From positions 27,466,001 through 27,530,000 of the forward strand of contig NC_065873.1 of the NCBI RefSeq assembly GCF_933775445.1: a stretch of 64,000 bases of DNA. Reading direction: 5' to 3'. The position numbers were made by a program, and so were the translations under genes. Positions within the stretch are counted from its first letter, which is position 1, and the number at the start of each line of letters is the position of its first letter. Origin of the DNA: Argentina anserina. Taxonomy: Eukaryota > Streptophyta > Magnoliopsida > Rosales > Rosaceae. The notes under the pieces were generated by a model. That model did not search any database and was not told where the DNA came from. It saw only the letters and a program-made list of their open reading frames with translations. Shown in pieces: positions 23,745 to 36,478 of the stretch.

Positions 23745-25809
23745 ATGTACAGCTCATGGTGGCTCCTCTGTGCTCTTCACCTTCTCGTCTCCGTTGCCGC
23801 CATGCTGCCACAATCTCCGGTTCAATGCGACGGAAAAGGTGGCTGCAACCTCGTCAACTCCTACGGTGTTTGGAACGACAGAAAAGATTGCCATGTTGCT
23901 AATGTCACGTACCCCAGGACCGAAAATGAGCTACTTAAGGCTGTGGCCTACGCAAACCAGAACAAGCTCAAGCTCAGAGTGGTGAGCCAGTTTTCACATA
24001 CCATAACCAAACTGGCATGTCCTGCTACAAGTACAGGAAACTCATTGCTAATAAGCACATCAAGTTACAACTCTGGGATCGAAATTGATCACGCCAATTT
24101 AGCTGTCACAGTTGATAGTGGTGTAGGACTGCGCAAATTGATCGACACAGTTGAAGCAGCTGGATTAAGTTTGGTTGCTGCACCATATTGGGAGGGTGTG
24201 AGTGTTGGAGGGCTTATAAGCACAGGCTCACATGGAAGTTCATGGTGGGGAAAGGGAGGTTCTGTTCATGATCATATTGTTGGTCTAAGCCTAATTGTTC
24301 CTGCTACACAGTCTGAAGGGTATGCGAAAGTTCTTAGATTAGAACCCAAAGATGAACTTTTTAATGCTGCCAAAGTTTCGTTGGGGTTGTTGGGTGTCAT
24401 CTCCAAGGTTGGTAACTTTAGCTCTATATCTTCATTACTAGAAACTTGAGTTTCTTTGTGTGATTTGCAATAAGTATATAATGCTTGATATTCCAATAGG
24501 TGAAGTTGTCACTGGAGAAGGGATTCAAAAGAAGCATAACGGTTTAATTTCACTGATGATGATCAAATTGAAAACAAGTACATGGACCATGGAAAAAAGT
24601 ATGAATTTGCAGATATCACTTGGTATCCATCAAAGCGTACAGCTGCTTACAGATATGATAATCGAGTTCCCTTGGATGTCTCCGGCAATGGAGTTTACGA
24701 CTTCCTTGGCTTCCAAGCTAATCCCATTTTGGTCTCGAAATCTGTGAGAGCATCAGGTAATGATGTTGATCGATCAAAATCTTTCATTGGTCTTACTTTT
24801 GTTCTATTTATGACACTCTTTTCTGCTAAAAATATTAAAGTTGTACCACATTTCATGTTTTGAGCTAGTTTAATTAATATGTTACGTTGATTATGTGGAA
24901 ACTAGTCAAAATAACATCTGACCTATTCCTGAATTCAGTTTTGTAACATAATGTGTTGATGCAACCAATGCAGAGAAAGTCATGGATAATGGGCACAACT
25001 TGAGTGGAAAGTGTTTATTAGCCTCTTCATTTTTAGGGTACAAGAAATTAGTAGCCAATGGTTTGAAAAATGGCGTAATCTTCACTGGCTACCCAGTCAT
25101 TGGTAACCAGGGCAAAATGCAAACTTCAGGTTCATGTTTATACTCAACAGGCAAAGACAGCTCCTGTGCTTGGGATCCAAGAATCAATGGCCTCTTCTTC
25201 TACGAGACAACGGCAATATTTCCGGCCCCGAAATTCCGAGACTTCATCCTTGATGTGAAGAAGCTAAGAGACCTAGTTAAGCCAGAAAATTTCTGTGGGG
25301 TGGATATTTACAATGGATTTCTGATACGTTTTATTAAGGCTTCTGAGGCATATCTTGGTCAACCTGAGGACTCAGTGGTGGTTGACTTCAACTACTATAG
25401 GGCTGATGATGCTTCAACTCCAAGATTTGATCAAGATGTTTGGGAAGAGGTGGAGCAATTGGCTTTCTTCAAGCATGGGGCAAAGCCACATTGGGCTAAG
25501 AATAGGAACATAGCATTCTTGAATGTGCAGAACAAGTACTCCAAGTTTAACAAGTTTATGGGAATGAAAAGACAGTTGGACCCCCATAACAAGTTCTCAA
25601 GTGAATGGTCTGATGAGGTTGTGTATGGAAGAGAAGGTGCTAAGAGTGATGGGTGTGGTTTGGAGGGTATGTGCATTTGTTCTGAAGACAGGCATTGTAG
25701 CCCAGGAAAAGGGTATTTCTGTAAACCTGGCCTTGTTTATGGTGAAGCAAGAGTTTGTAGGCATTCTCCATCCTCAAATGTGGCATCAGATAATCCTAAA
25801 ACTAATTAG
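23745..25809 (+). pseudogene. L-gulonolactone oxidase-like FAD enzyme with a 1-bp frameshift
   Basis: Plant GulLO-type flavoprotein of the vanillyl-alcohol oxidase/ALO family, linked to ascorbate synthesis from L-gulono-1,4-lactone. Exons are 23745-24407, 24500-24756 and 24974-25809. A signal peptide is followed by the FAD-binding domain (GLRKLIDTVEAAGLSLVAAP, GGLISTGSHGSSWWGKGGSV) and an ALO C-terminal domain with the PHWAKNRN (HWxK) motif, then a Cys-rich tail (CICSEDRHCSPGKGYFC). At about 24540 the frame of KGFKRSIT runs into TAA, while NFTDDDQIENKYMDHGKKYE continues one base later. An extra G in ACGGTTTAAT explains it, and removing one base makes the exons sum to 584 residues. Everything else looks intact. 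This is either a very young pseudogene or a sequence error, so the call as broken is tentative. Confidence 0.8.
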
Positions 25810-25955
25810 TGAAAGGAAGTTTCTCATTGTCTTTTATGTTGCACACTACAATTTTTCTTTTTTGAAAAGATTGTACACTACTATTAATTTGTTCCTTATG
25901 TGGATGGGAGTTTAGGGTGGGAGCTAAAGTTTGGAACATTGTTGTAGACGTACTC

Positions 25956-26781
25956 TAATGGCAAGTTTGTTTCTCCGGACCGTCTAATTCCGAACTAAGT
26001 CTTTACTTACTTCCGGACTGTGCTGTCTCGGATTAGGATACATTAATTCCAGACTCATGCTTGGTGCAGTCTCGAACTAACGAACAAAACTAGCAAAATC
26101 ACCCTCCTCTCCCTCTCATCCGCCTCAACCACGACCCACCCACCACCAAAATCACTTGCATCTTCGTCAGAATCGAAGTCCAAAATCACCTATGTCGACA
26201 AACAAACAAACAATGACGGGCCATTGTAAATGGACAACCCACCCACCACCAAAATCACCCCTTCATCGAAATCTTCGTCCAAATATCACCTATGTCAACA
26301 AACAATCAAACTGGAAGCATCGAGGTAGCGGTTGAGCTAGGCCTCTCGAGCCCTAGAACACGTGAGACGCGCCTCCGTCTTAGCGAGTCGACTAAAGATC
26401 TTCGAGCGCGACGACATTGTGGTGGTCATTGGGTTATCGCGCAGCGATGGTGATGAGGGAGAGGAGGGCGATGTCCAGTTAACTCTAGATCTACTTTCTC
26501 TCTTCAAACTCTCTACAAATTGAAGAACCAATGGAGTGGGGTGGAGTCAGATTTTTGTTGTGGCACAAGGTCGGGGTCGTCCCAAGAGAGAGAAAGAGAG
26601 AGATGATTAGACAATCCTCCCAAAATCGGCGCTTCTCTCTAGTCCCAGAAATTAGAGAAGCGGGTATTAACTAGTCTCATTAAACATAATCTCGTGTTTT
26701 CCTAAACATGGGTTTCGAAAATAACTTTTTGGACTATGGAGTCCAATCCCAGCTAATCCCCCATAAAAAAACGTGCCCTAA
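25956..26781. mobile_element. ~820-bp PIF/Harbinger-like MITE with TAA target sites
   Basis: The element spans 25959-26778 and is flanked on both sides by TAA (25956-25958, 26779-26781). Its left end TGGCAAGTTTGTTT and inverted right end GGGCACGTTTTTTT are imperfect TIRs. Inside, a ~75-bp segment is repeated (about 26138-26213 and 26232-26310), both copies holding CACCCACCACCAAAATCAC and ATCACCTATGTC. There is no transposase frame. TIRs with 3-bp TAA/TTA sites suggest PIF/Harbinger, but the match between ends is loose. Confidence 0.55.
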
Positions 26782-27825
26782 GCTACTTAATTTGTCCTCA
26801 AACATTTTTAAACAGTCAGAATGTGATAATCTTCAGAACTTTATATCATTGGCACTTTGGCAGGGAAAATTCTATGAGTATGCGAGTACCATTGTAACAT
26901 TGTATGCAGGCCGCTCGTGTAGTGCACGTGAGTACCATTAGAGAGACGACAGCCACAAGTTCTCCACAATGTTTAATCAATGGTCCACAATTCACAACCG
27001 GCTAAACCCTTGGCATAGTGAGAGTGAGAGGACTGAAAGATACGGAAAACTCTCGCACGTATGAGGAACTGGAGATATTTGGTTCCCATTCGGTTAAATT
27101 TTGTCAATTAGATGAAAAAATCCTTAGCGCGTTTATGCTAGTTGCGCTGCATCCTCTGCCGCGCTGCACAATAGACTAATCCCTTTTGCAGTAAGTTCTA
27201 TCTAATCATCTACCTTATCGTCTTCTAATCAACTTATTTTATATAAGGCATTATAACTTATTTGGATAGACTAAAGTATTATATATGACTCCTTATCTTT
27301 CTTCAGTCTGTTTAATAAACTTCTAGATTACAAGAGTTAGATCGATTTTTTTAATTTGCGTAGCTCAATTTTAAACCCTCATTGCTGCTTAAATTAGTCC
27401 TGAAGGCCTAACTTGACCAAATTATACACAACTACGAACGTACTAGAGTTCAATACATACACCTCGAGCGTAATGATACTATTGAAAATTTGAATTTGAA
27501 ATCAACGCATCTACGTGCACACTAATTTCTTCCATAAAAACAAAATGTTACGAAGTAATAAGACAAGAAACTTCAAGATATTGGACTTTCATTTCAAAAT
27601 AATTTCCCATAAAGATGATCAGTCACAATCTCGATGTTTCCAAGTCATGACGTCCACAGTAGTCAGTATCAATGTATCACTTTCATATACCATCATGCCA
27701 GACCGGCAGTCCCACTCAAGCCAAACCACAACGTACTCCTCCATTTCGCTTCATATAAACTCAGTATACTCTTCAATTCACGCATCATATACAATTATCT
27801 TGCTGGCAGCTAACCTAGTCAGATA
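26782..27825. other. Non-coding AT-rich spacer
   Basis: No supported gene. Frames up to about 100 codons lack any recognisable domain and have no promoter context. Confidence 0.4.
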
Positions 27826-28205
27826 GTTGAAATTTTATTCTAAAATTACATAGTAAATGTTCAATTTTGGTACACTCTTTGGTTAAATTTTTTCACCATA
27901 AATGATTCAATATTTAGGTATGCTATTCAAGATCATCTCTACAAAATTTCATCTAATTCGGACATCGTTAAAGTATTGAAATTAGATTAAATCAATGAAT
28001 GAATTAAAACTGTTCAACGTGAACAATTCGTGTAAATCTCAATTTTGAAAGCTCAAACTATTGTCAAATTGGATGAAACTTTGTAGAGATGATCTTGAAT
28101 AACATACTTAAATATTGAATCGCTTATGGTGAAAAAATTTGACTGAAAAGTGTGCCAAAATTTGAATTTCACTCTGTAATTTCAGAATAAAACTTCACTC
28201 TGGAT
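27826..28205. mobile_element. Foldback (long inverted-repeat) MITE
   Basis: The left arm, about 27828-27975, is the inverted copy of the right arm, about 28055-28205. Both arms read TTTTATTCT, then AAATTTTTTCACCATAA, GATTCAATATTTA and TATTCAAGATCATCTCTACA in the same order when the right arm is reverse-complemented. The two ~145-bp arms enclose a loop of about 80-90 bp. It has no coding capacity. The outer boundaries and any target-site duplication are not clear to me. Confidence 0.82.
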
Positions 28206-28843
28206 AAAGACTATATATATATCCAGTAAAAAGAGAGGAACTGGTTTTGTGTGATCCTTCAAATTCTGCCTGGAAATTTAGGCTTATATGAATCTGATAT
28301 AAGTCAGATATGTTATATGTATGTATATATGTCTGTATGTATGATTTAAGATGTATTTTTAAATACCTAACTAATTACTCGAAGCCTAATTGGGATGAGA
28401 TCGATCAGGAGAAAGCTGGTCCTAGAGTTTTAGGTTTAATTAGTTTCGACTTATGAGATATGCGTTTTAGGGACCCTTTTAGAACAGCAATTAACATCAG
28501 ATCTATATATTTAAGCAGAATGATGGAGAACCGATCGATTAGCTATATATACACAATATATTGCGTGGGGACATATATGGCAATCAGATTACGTCTTAAT
28601 CGAACATAAAATCATGCTGCATTTCTCTAAAGAAAGAACATATAATTATATATGCTGCTGCCTCCCACAAACTCACAGAGCTGGAGTACTGTGCTCTTCA
28701 AAAGCAAAAGCTAGCATGTGAATTAGATTCAGTAAAAATGTATGTTCATGATTGGGTTATACTGTCAAATTAATTAACACTAGAGCTATCATTATGAGTT
28801 CCTCAATTAAAATTCCATGTGATCAGATTCTTGCTATATATCA

Positions 28844-28844
<1 letters not shown>

Positions 28845-28875
<31 letters not shown>
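28845..28875. repeat. (AT)n microsatellite
   Basis: Uninterrupted AT dinucleotide run in AT-rich intergenic DNA. Confidence 0.9.
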
Positions 28876-28878
<3 letters not shown>

Positions 28879-29284
28879 CATGCATGACTCATAAGTCATA
28901 ACTAGCTTAATTAACGATGATAATCGATCGAGTACTGCTTCTTGCTCAAGTTCATATTCCATCATTCTATAGGCACATATGATTCTTGTGTATGTCTGCA
29001 TACAATATGCTGCATAATGCCGATCATATATATATATAGACACACACAAATACGTACACATGCTGGCATGCACCCAATGCTTCTCATGTATTCATGCGAG
29101 TATAAGTACTTTTAATTTTGTGATCGAACAAAATGGTATACGTACTGGACTATTCTTGTAATCCATCTATATATAAAATTTATTTGTTGCATCATTGCTG
29201 GCGCATGCATGCTGGATAAACGAGTAAAGTATTATTCAAATTAAAAAGAAAATCAATAATATCAGTTAACACATGGTCTTCATG

Positions 29285-29286
<2 letters not shown>

Positions 29287-29339
<53 letters not shown>
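29287..29339. repeat. Compound (TA)n(TG)n microsatellite
   Basis: A TA run changes directly into a TG run, a typical compound microsatellite. Confidence 0.9.
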
Positions 29340-29417
29340 ATGTGACTTAATATCGCAATTGAAGCTAGGGTTTTAGGACTGGTAGCTAGATATATCAGTA
29401 CCTCAGCTAGCTTTTCC

Positions 29418-30334
29418 GTACACAATTTTTTTTAGGGGAATGGAACGAATCCATTGGCAACAACGCCATAGTGATCATAAGGATCAAGCAATAGCTACTT
29501 AACTACAAGAGCAAATAAATGCGCACATAGCACTTATTAAACAAATTAAAAGTTTTAAAATATCTAAAACAAGCGGACATAATTAGAAAGTAAATACAAA
29601 AAAAGTAAATAAAAATTCAGTAACCCTAGAATCATTAAAGCATCAAACTCGAGTCTATGTCATCAATTCGATACTTTACATTGGGTGCTTCCACAACTAG
29701 AGCCATGGAATGGCAAAGTTGTGTAACGCTTAAAAGAAATATGTCGAAAGAGAAACCTAAAACGTATTGGGCTTTAACGAAATTTGGATAGGCTGGCCCG
29801 TTTCCAAACCCTATGAAAGGACTGGCTTATGGTCTCTGCCGACCAAAACTTCTGTTGCTCGAGTTCTGGCGGACAAACCCACCCCTCTGCCATAGCAGGG
29901 ACCAAACCCTAGGTCACGGTGTCGTACCTAGAAAACTCGATATAGTCTTGACGCACCAAATCAACTCTGAGCACACCCACCGATCAGCAACAATAAACTC
30001 GTCGCTACAGTCCTCGATCACCAACAACAATCAATGTTTCCTTGCGACCCCCTGATCGCCTCTCACCCACGAGCAAGACGAGCCCCGCTGAGCACCTAGG
30101 TCCAAATCACAGAAAATACAATCAGAAAATTCTCCACTTATCAGTGTCAGAGCTAAGAAACGAGATCCTACCAGAGGAAGAGCACCATCGCCCTAGCAGA
30201 TTGCGAGCGTCGGCCTGCCGGAGCAAGCGCGCCATTGCCTCCACAAAACCCTAGGAGGGCTATGACTTTTGCTTGAGAGAGACGGAGCGTTTTTGTTTTT
30301 GTTTTGGAAATACTACTCATGTACACAATTTTTT
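29418..30334 (-). mobile_element. LINE/SINE-type retroposon without RT, with a 14-bp target-site duplication
   Basis: Perfect direct repeats GTACACAATTTTTT lie at 29418-29431 and 30321-30334. On the minus strand the inserted ~890 bp ends in TTCGTTCCATTCCCCT followed by an A tract that overlaps the repeat, as expected for target-primed reverse transcription. A tail of the same kind occurs at 52740-52916 on the plus strand (TTTGTTTCATTCCCCT plus an A tract). No reverse-transcriptase or endonuclease frame is present, so this is an internally deleted or non-autonomous copy mobilised in trans. The 5' part (near 30050-30290) is GC-rich compared with its surroundings. Confidence 0.72.
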
Positions 30335-31624
30335 AATTTAATTTGTAATCGGTTTATACTACTGCGTATAATTTGTATTATCTGATCGATTAAAATAGTT
30401 TTCAATGCTTTGCATCGATAAGAGGAAAGACATAAACCCACTTAAACAACTACTATTCAAAACCTAGCAGGGAGGTGCATATATACTCGCGTGGCAAAAT
30501 GCCAGATGGGAACGATCGCGACCAGGGTTAATTAATTAGGAACTCATGTATTCATAAGATATTCCATATTTTCAGTTTGAATCCAAATGTACATACCATT
30601 GGCAAAGAAAAACCAGATTATTACCATGGATCTTAGATAATTGGCAAGCTAATTGCACTTTGTAATGTGCCGCACGTGACCGAACCTGGGTCCTCTTGGT
30701 CACTTCCACCTTAATCAGGTTGCCAAAAGCAATTGCCCAGATTCATATCAGATATGGGAAACTAAAGTGAGTCTGTAAATAAGCTGAAGTTCCTAAAGTC
30801 TGCACTGTCTGGGTGCTGTATGTAGATAAATAGTGAACATGAAAAGGGACAAAAGGTAATTTACCGATTATCTGTCAAGTGCTTAATACCATGGTGAATG
30901 TCGAGTACGTAGCTTAATTCCCAATGGAATCACACATAAATGACGCTTCGAAGAATCTTATTATCAAAGCACTCAGCATAAGGATCCACTGTCTGTGTAC
31001 AATATGTTTGGGCACTATATATATTACAACAGTATTATCCATGAGAGTAACTTGAAGTTACCCCCCCCTTGAATTCCTCAAAAACTAAATATTCAAAATG
31101 TAGCTATAGTCTATAGCTAATGCCTTGGTTCACTACTTCTCCCACTTCCTGACCAGGAATGGGGTCTGGGGTGCAACAACAGTATCTGCTTCTAACAGTT
31201 TGACGTACATCAACATACAAACAACATATTCAAGATTAAATCAACAGCACTTGCAGAAGATCAAGACACATATAAAGCTATGTACAGGTCTTGACCTTCA
31301 CCCAACACGGTCATCAGAGCTCAGCTTCGTACACGGAAAATGCCCAGTGTGTGACTCGGAATAGTTGGAGTTTCTAACCGGTTTCAGTGTGCACTGGAAA
31401 ATGAGTTGCTCTGTCATCCTATAAGAACCTTACTGTGCAGTAGCTGGGGGCGTCCAACAGTTCACCTGTTCATAATGAATCAAATTAACCAATTGATTAT
31501 AACGTGTATACCAGGCTTAAATGCATCCTACAGTAGATGGCCAATGACAGAGGTTTATTTCAACTACTCCAGAGAGTAAGAGGTTAAAAATACTATCAGC
31601 ATGGATGTCAGCAACTCACGAGAT
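30335..31624. other. Non-coding region including the EMF1 3' flank
   Basis: No gene recognised. The right end (about 31050-31624) should include the EMF1 3' UTR. Confidence 0.4.
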
Positions 31625-34600
31625 TCAACGTCGCGCGCTATCTTTTTCAATAGGCTGAATAGAGTGTTTTGTATTCCTCTGTCGCTTCTGCTGATCCACT
31701 TTAAATAAGCCGCGTCTCTTTACAGAAGAAATCTTCTTCCCAACTTTTAGATCTTCACCTCTAATCATGTACCCATTTCCTACATCTGGCATGCTGAAAT
31801 CAGCTGGATTTCTGTTAATACAGCAGATTGGAGACTCCACACTAGTCTTTGGAGGCTTCATGGTTCCATTAGCATTAGAAGCTTCCGGGTTGTGTTTCCT
31901 TGAATTGGCAATGGTGTGATAGTGCAGTGGAAACATCATAGGACCAGAAACAGGAAGGAATCCTTTCGGTAAACCATGAACAGGGATAGTTGTATGATTA
32001 TTGCCAGAACCACCATAAGTAGCTAAAGGTTTTTCAGATATAGGACCTCTATTTTGTGCAGGTGAAAGTATATTTTCTTTCTTTTGAGAGCTCAAAACTT
32101 GACCCATAAAGTCTGTGGCCCTTCCAAAACCATTCGAGTGCCCAAATGATGTAGATGCCCCAAAGGTCGGATTGGTGGGAAACAAATCGAGAGACTTCTC
32201 AGAAAGGTGATTTTTCCCATAGCAGTTTGACGACAGATGATTCACAGTATCAGTAGCCTTATCAAGACCAATATTTAGCCCAGGATATCCCTTAGAATTG
32301 AGATCATTAGACAAGGGTCTCTTGGGACATTTCGGGTTTCCACCCATATTTAAGGATGCACCAGACCGCATACTTGCATCCATGAGGCTGAGCAAATGCA
32401 TTGCCGGTATGGTTTCATTCGAATATAAATCTAATGACCCCAATGAACTTTGATGAGGCTCAGTCCTGTTACGTTTGCAAGTGAATGAGTACTCTGGATT
32501 TGTTCTGCTGATAGTTTCTGAACCAACAGCTTCATTACGCTTCTCAAAGCTGAGAGCATTCAGATTCAAACTGAGGTCACAATCCCCATTGGCATTTCCT
32601 TTCTGAAGTGGGCCAGAGGAGTGAGAAGAAAGCATTTTGACATGAGAAGACTGGGCTGCACCCTTTTGTGGATTCTTATATCCAAAGGGCATCTGAGTTG
32701 ATATTACAGGTGACCATGGATTAGTTGCTTCTTCCTTTGATTGCGGAACAGAATGGCACGTGTTGCATGCTGCAAAGCTGTGCAAGTTTGAATTTGAGAA
32801 TCCGTGACCTATCATCATATTTCCATCCCATTTGCAACTCTGAGCACAACTACATTTGCTGTTGCCAGCACCAGGAAATTGGGCTCGTGATGAAGGCTTC
32901 TTTTGAGACTGACTGAATGGACCAAACCCTGTGGTGTAATGCATTTGATTAACACGATTCAGACCAAAATGATTTCCGTTGGTATAAGGAAAATAATCAA
33001 CAGACTTCTGCGGGGCAGGTGCCACGTTTTTCCTTGTTGTGCCATTTTTTGCATTTCTTGACTGAGATTTTCGTTTCTGACTGGTTTCCTCTAATACTCT
33101 CGGGTCCCCAATGCCATATATTTGAGTACGCTCCATCATCTGAGTATTCCTTGCTGTGCTCGGGGTTTCTAGTACATGCTTATCATTTTGAGTCTCCTGA
33201 AGGCATCTCTCATACTGATTTTTTGCCATGAGCTCAACAATTTCCATTGGTATGTCATCTATAGTATTCTTCTCAGACATCTCTGTTTGATGGTGATTGG
33301 TATGCTTCCTAATTACAGGCACACCTGAATTTTTTTCAACATCAATGATATTCTGATTCTTGCTTCCGCAAGATACATCCTGAAATGGTAAGAGGAACCA
33401 ACTTAAAAAGGAGAAGTGTAAAAAAATAAAAAGAGATACGTACTTTAGTGTTCAAAGTTGACCACAGATTATACTATCTAATAGTTCTTCACTAGTTTTG
33501 ACATATCCAGCAAAAGCAAATGAAAAAAGCATCTGTTAGCAGCTACAACTTACACTTCATAAAAGAACTGTGTATATATGAAAATTCTATATGGAGTATG
33601 ATCTGTGATAGGAACGAATGTATTGATAACTATCGGATGCAGACCAGTAATTGATGATATCATATAGTGGTGCATACCATATGATTAATCTTGTAAACAA
33701 AGCAAAGCATACATCACTCAGGATATATATCATGCAGTCGTTATAACAGATAAAATCAGGCGAATGGTGGTAGAAAGTGAATAAATCTTACCATCTGCTG
33801 CATTAAAGAACAGCTCCCTTGTTCAACCTGCGAGCTGTAATTTTGCTTCTCATTCAGAATAGGCATGCTGTAGGTGTAACCTATTTTGCTCCGTTCACCA
33901 CGTACTCCATCCTCAGATAATGGATTTTCCATAGATGTAGAAGGTTTGTTTAAATTTGCTAGAAAATTGACTTCCACATTTTTCCTCATGAACTCATCTA
34001 GTTTGCAAGTACTATCTTTCCAAGTTGACAAGGATGGAAATCCATCTTGTTGAGGAAGACATTTTCCATCATATCTTTGTGTAGCCAGATAGCTGTTGAG
34101 AGAAAGATCTAGGCCTTTCTCAGTAGATGCATCTTCTACAGGATGAATTGGAACAGTTCCTTGCCCGTTTGGCTTCGTTTCTGCATTTTTCCTTGTATTT
34201 GGTAGTGAAGCCAGTCCAGTATCAGATTGTGGCATCTTGCCTTTCCTCTTAACAAAACCAGATTTTCTATCTCTCTTGGAAGAGTGCATATCAGTCCCTT
34301 TAACTTGGGATGGATCATACATTAGCCTAAAAGATGCACCATTAGTAGCATTCTTGTGTGAACTTCCATATTTCTCCTGGGCTTCTATTGGCACATTCTC
34401 TGCAGTTGGGGCTAAGGACGACCATGCATCAAAGTCATGAATTTTTTTAGCTTTCTTCTTACCAACAGTGTTCCTTTCATTTCCATATCTACTCCAACTG
34501 TTCTTCATATCAGCCTGCAAAGAAATTCTGGCCGGTGCATTTTCATCTATTGCAGGACCTACAATTGCATTGGCGGCTTCTCGATCTCGCCTAAAACTCT

Positions 34601-36478
34601 TAACTTTTTTACTCAAAAGCTTTGGATTGCTTGTCTCTTGGCCTCCTTTTTCTTCTTCCTCTGAGAACTTCCTCTTCTTATTCTCACCTGAACCCACCCT
34701 AACATTTTCTAGAAGAGACACCTGACCTTGGGAAACTAATCCAACTGCAGATGTATTATTGACCATATTAGAAGGAGAATCTTCTGCCTTGGTGTGATCT
34801 GTCTTTGCTTCCTCTTTAGTACACAACAACTCAGTCAACAAACGCACCTTCCGACTTTTCTTACGATGAAAACCACTTGCCTTTTCATGATTTTCGGATG
34901 ATGCATAATCACACTCATCTAAAATCAAAGGACGACAAACATTGGTCTGAACCTTGATAGGATTGGCTGTCTCGCAGATCATCCCTGCCTTACATAGACC
35001 AGAAGCATTAATTGAGTCCTTCTGTTTGTCGCCTGCAAATGAGTGATACTCAGTTTCACTATTCTGAGTGGAATTTCTTATCCAGAAATTACTTTTTCTA
35101 ATCTCAAGCTCAAAGCCAGCATCTTCATTGTTTTCACATCCTGGCTTATAGACTTTGCCAGATCCATTGCAATCCAATTTTTCTGTTTTGCAAAACATAG
35201 TAGTTGTTAAAAACTATATAAGGTAGCATGTAAGTAGCAATATACCTCTATTCAATTAATTTCCTGCAGGTAAAAAGGTCAAATTGTCCCAACTAAAGTT
35301 ATAATATTAAAAATAAATCACCTGCGACATGATTACGCCTCTCCTGCATCCTACTAGTGTTAACTTCTGTCTGGGCAGAATCAAATCTAGGCATTTCGTG
35401 ACTCATGGAATTCGCTAAACCATTCTCATTTGCTGAATGAACATCCACATCGAAAATTAAAAATAAAAGCACGAATATATACAGAAAAGGAATCAAATTG
35501 AAGTAAACTTCAGTTTAAGTATACCTATGATCATTGGGAGTGAAACTTCACCATTCCTTTTCTTCTTATCGATACGTGAGGAAGGACATCTCTCACTGCC
35601 ATCCACAATAGTATACGTATAAGCATGAGTTTGTTTTTCCTCAATGGTTTTTGACTTTGGACCTTCTTGATAATCTGACTGAAGCAATGCAGTAGCTGTA
35701 GTCGATAGTATCCGAGTACCAGTGCACTTGGAATTAGATCCAACATGACAATTAATTTCCGTGCCATGACCTTTTCTAACATTTTTAGAACCAATTTCAC
35801 GAAGACAATTTTGACAACACCAAGATCTGAATTTTGGCGCATCCAAAGGAGGAAGCACAGCTTTTTTTTCCTGATCAGACTTGTCCGAATCGCCATCTAA
35901 AGCAAATGGCCAACATATCTTCCAGTTCTTTTTTCGAATCTCAGATACATAACCCCTGAATTCACAATACAACAATGAGATTTCAGTCTATGAAAATATT
36001 TATAGGTACTAGGAGATGCTGGATAATCATGACATGCAGCTTATACTTGCAATTATAATACTTGATAATCTGTATCTGAAATGCAATATGCATGTGATAC
36101 ATCTCTTCCTTTCCCCAATTAAGTCTATATCAGTATAGATAGGTACTGATGAATACCTTCTAGATGATACTGAGTGGTAAAGAAACTTATAGCAATTTAG
36201 TAGGATCAACTGATTAACAGCGCATACACATCGACATAGAATTCATAGATATTAGAAAGGCCTATAATCATAGTGGTAAGAGGGTCCAAGAAGGGCTCCA
36301 AGGCTTACCGTATGGAGAAATGCTCACACTTCCCCCCATGACTGTTGTCATCATCCGCATCAGCAAGATCTATGGATATAGAATCAATCTTTACAAACGA
36401 CCCAACGGACTTTGAGGCAACAATTGGTTCACTCCTCTTAATTAGATTATCATCATCCGTTGACATATCCTTCAACAT
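31625..36478 (-). CDS. EMF1: EMBRYONIC FLOWER 1 (EMF1)-like polycomb protein
   Basis: Plant-specific polycomb-group protein that represses flowering and seed genes, acting with PRC2/PRC1 in the nucleus. Exons on the minus strand are 36478-36309, 35955-35525, 35432-35322, 35182-33792 and 33379-31625, with GT/AG borders. They join in frame to 1285 residues, longer than the roughly 1100 of Arabidopsis EMF1. Conserved EMF1 blocks are the N-terminal SISIDL and CEHFSIRGYVSEIRKK with WKICWPF (residues about 35-75), SRKVRLLTELL (about 345-360) and IPMEIVELMAKNQYERCL (about 744-762). Leu-rich repeats DLSLNSYLA and DLSLNLNALSF resemble EAR-like repression motifs. The remainder is Ser/Asn/Lys-rich and probably disordered, with several basic clusters that could be nuclear signals. 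No lesion seen. Its leader appears to extend upstream to about 37700. Confidence 0.93.

Noticed and set aside
25431..25676. Minus-strand frame opposite the gulonolactone-oxidase exon
   Set aside because: A shadow of the real coding strand.
28570..28760. Possible microRNA precursor
   Set aside because: I compared it by eye with common plant microRNA sequences and saw no match or clean stem.
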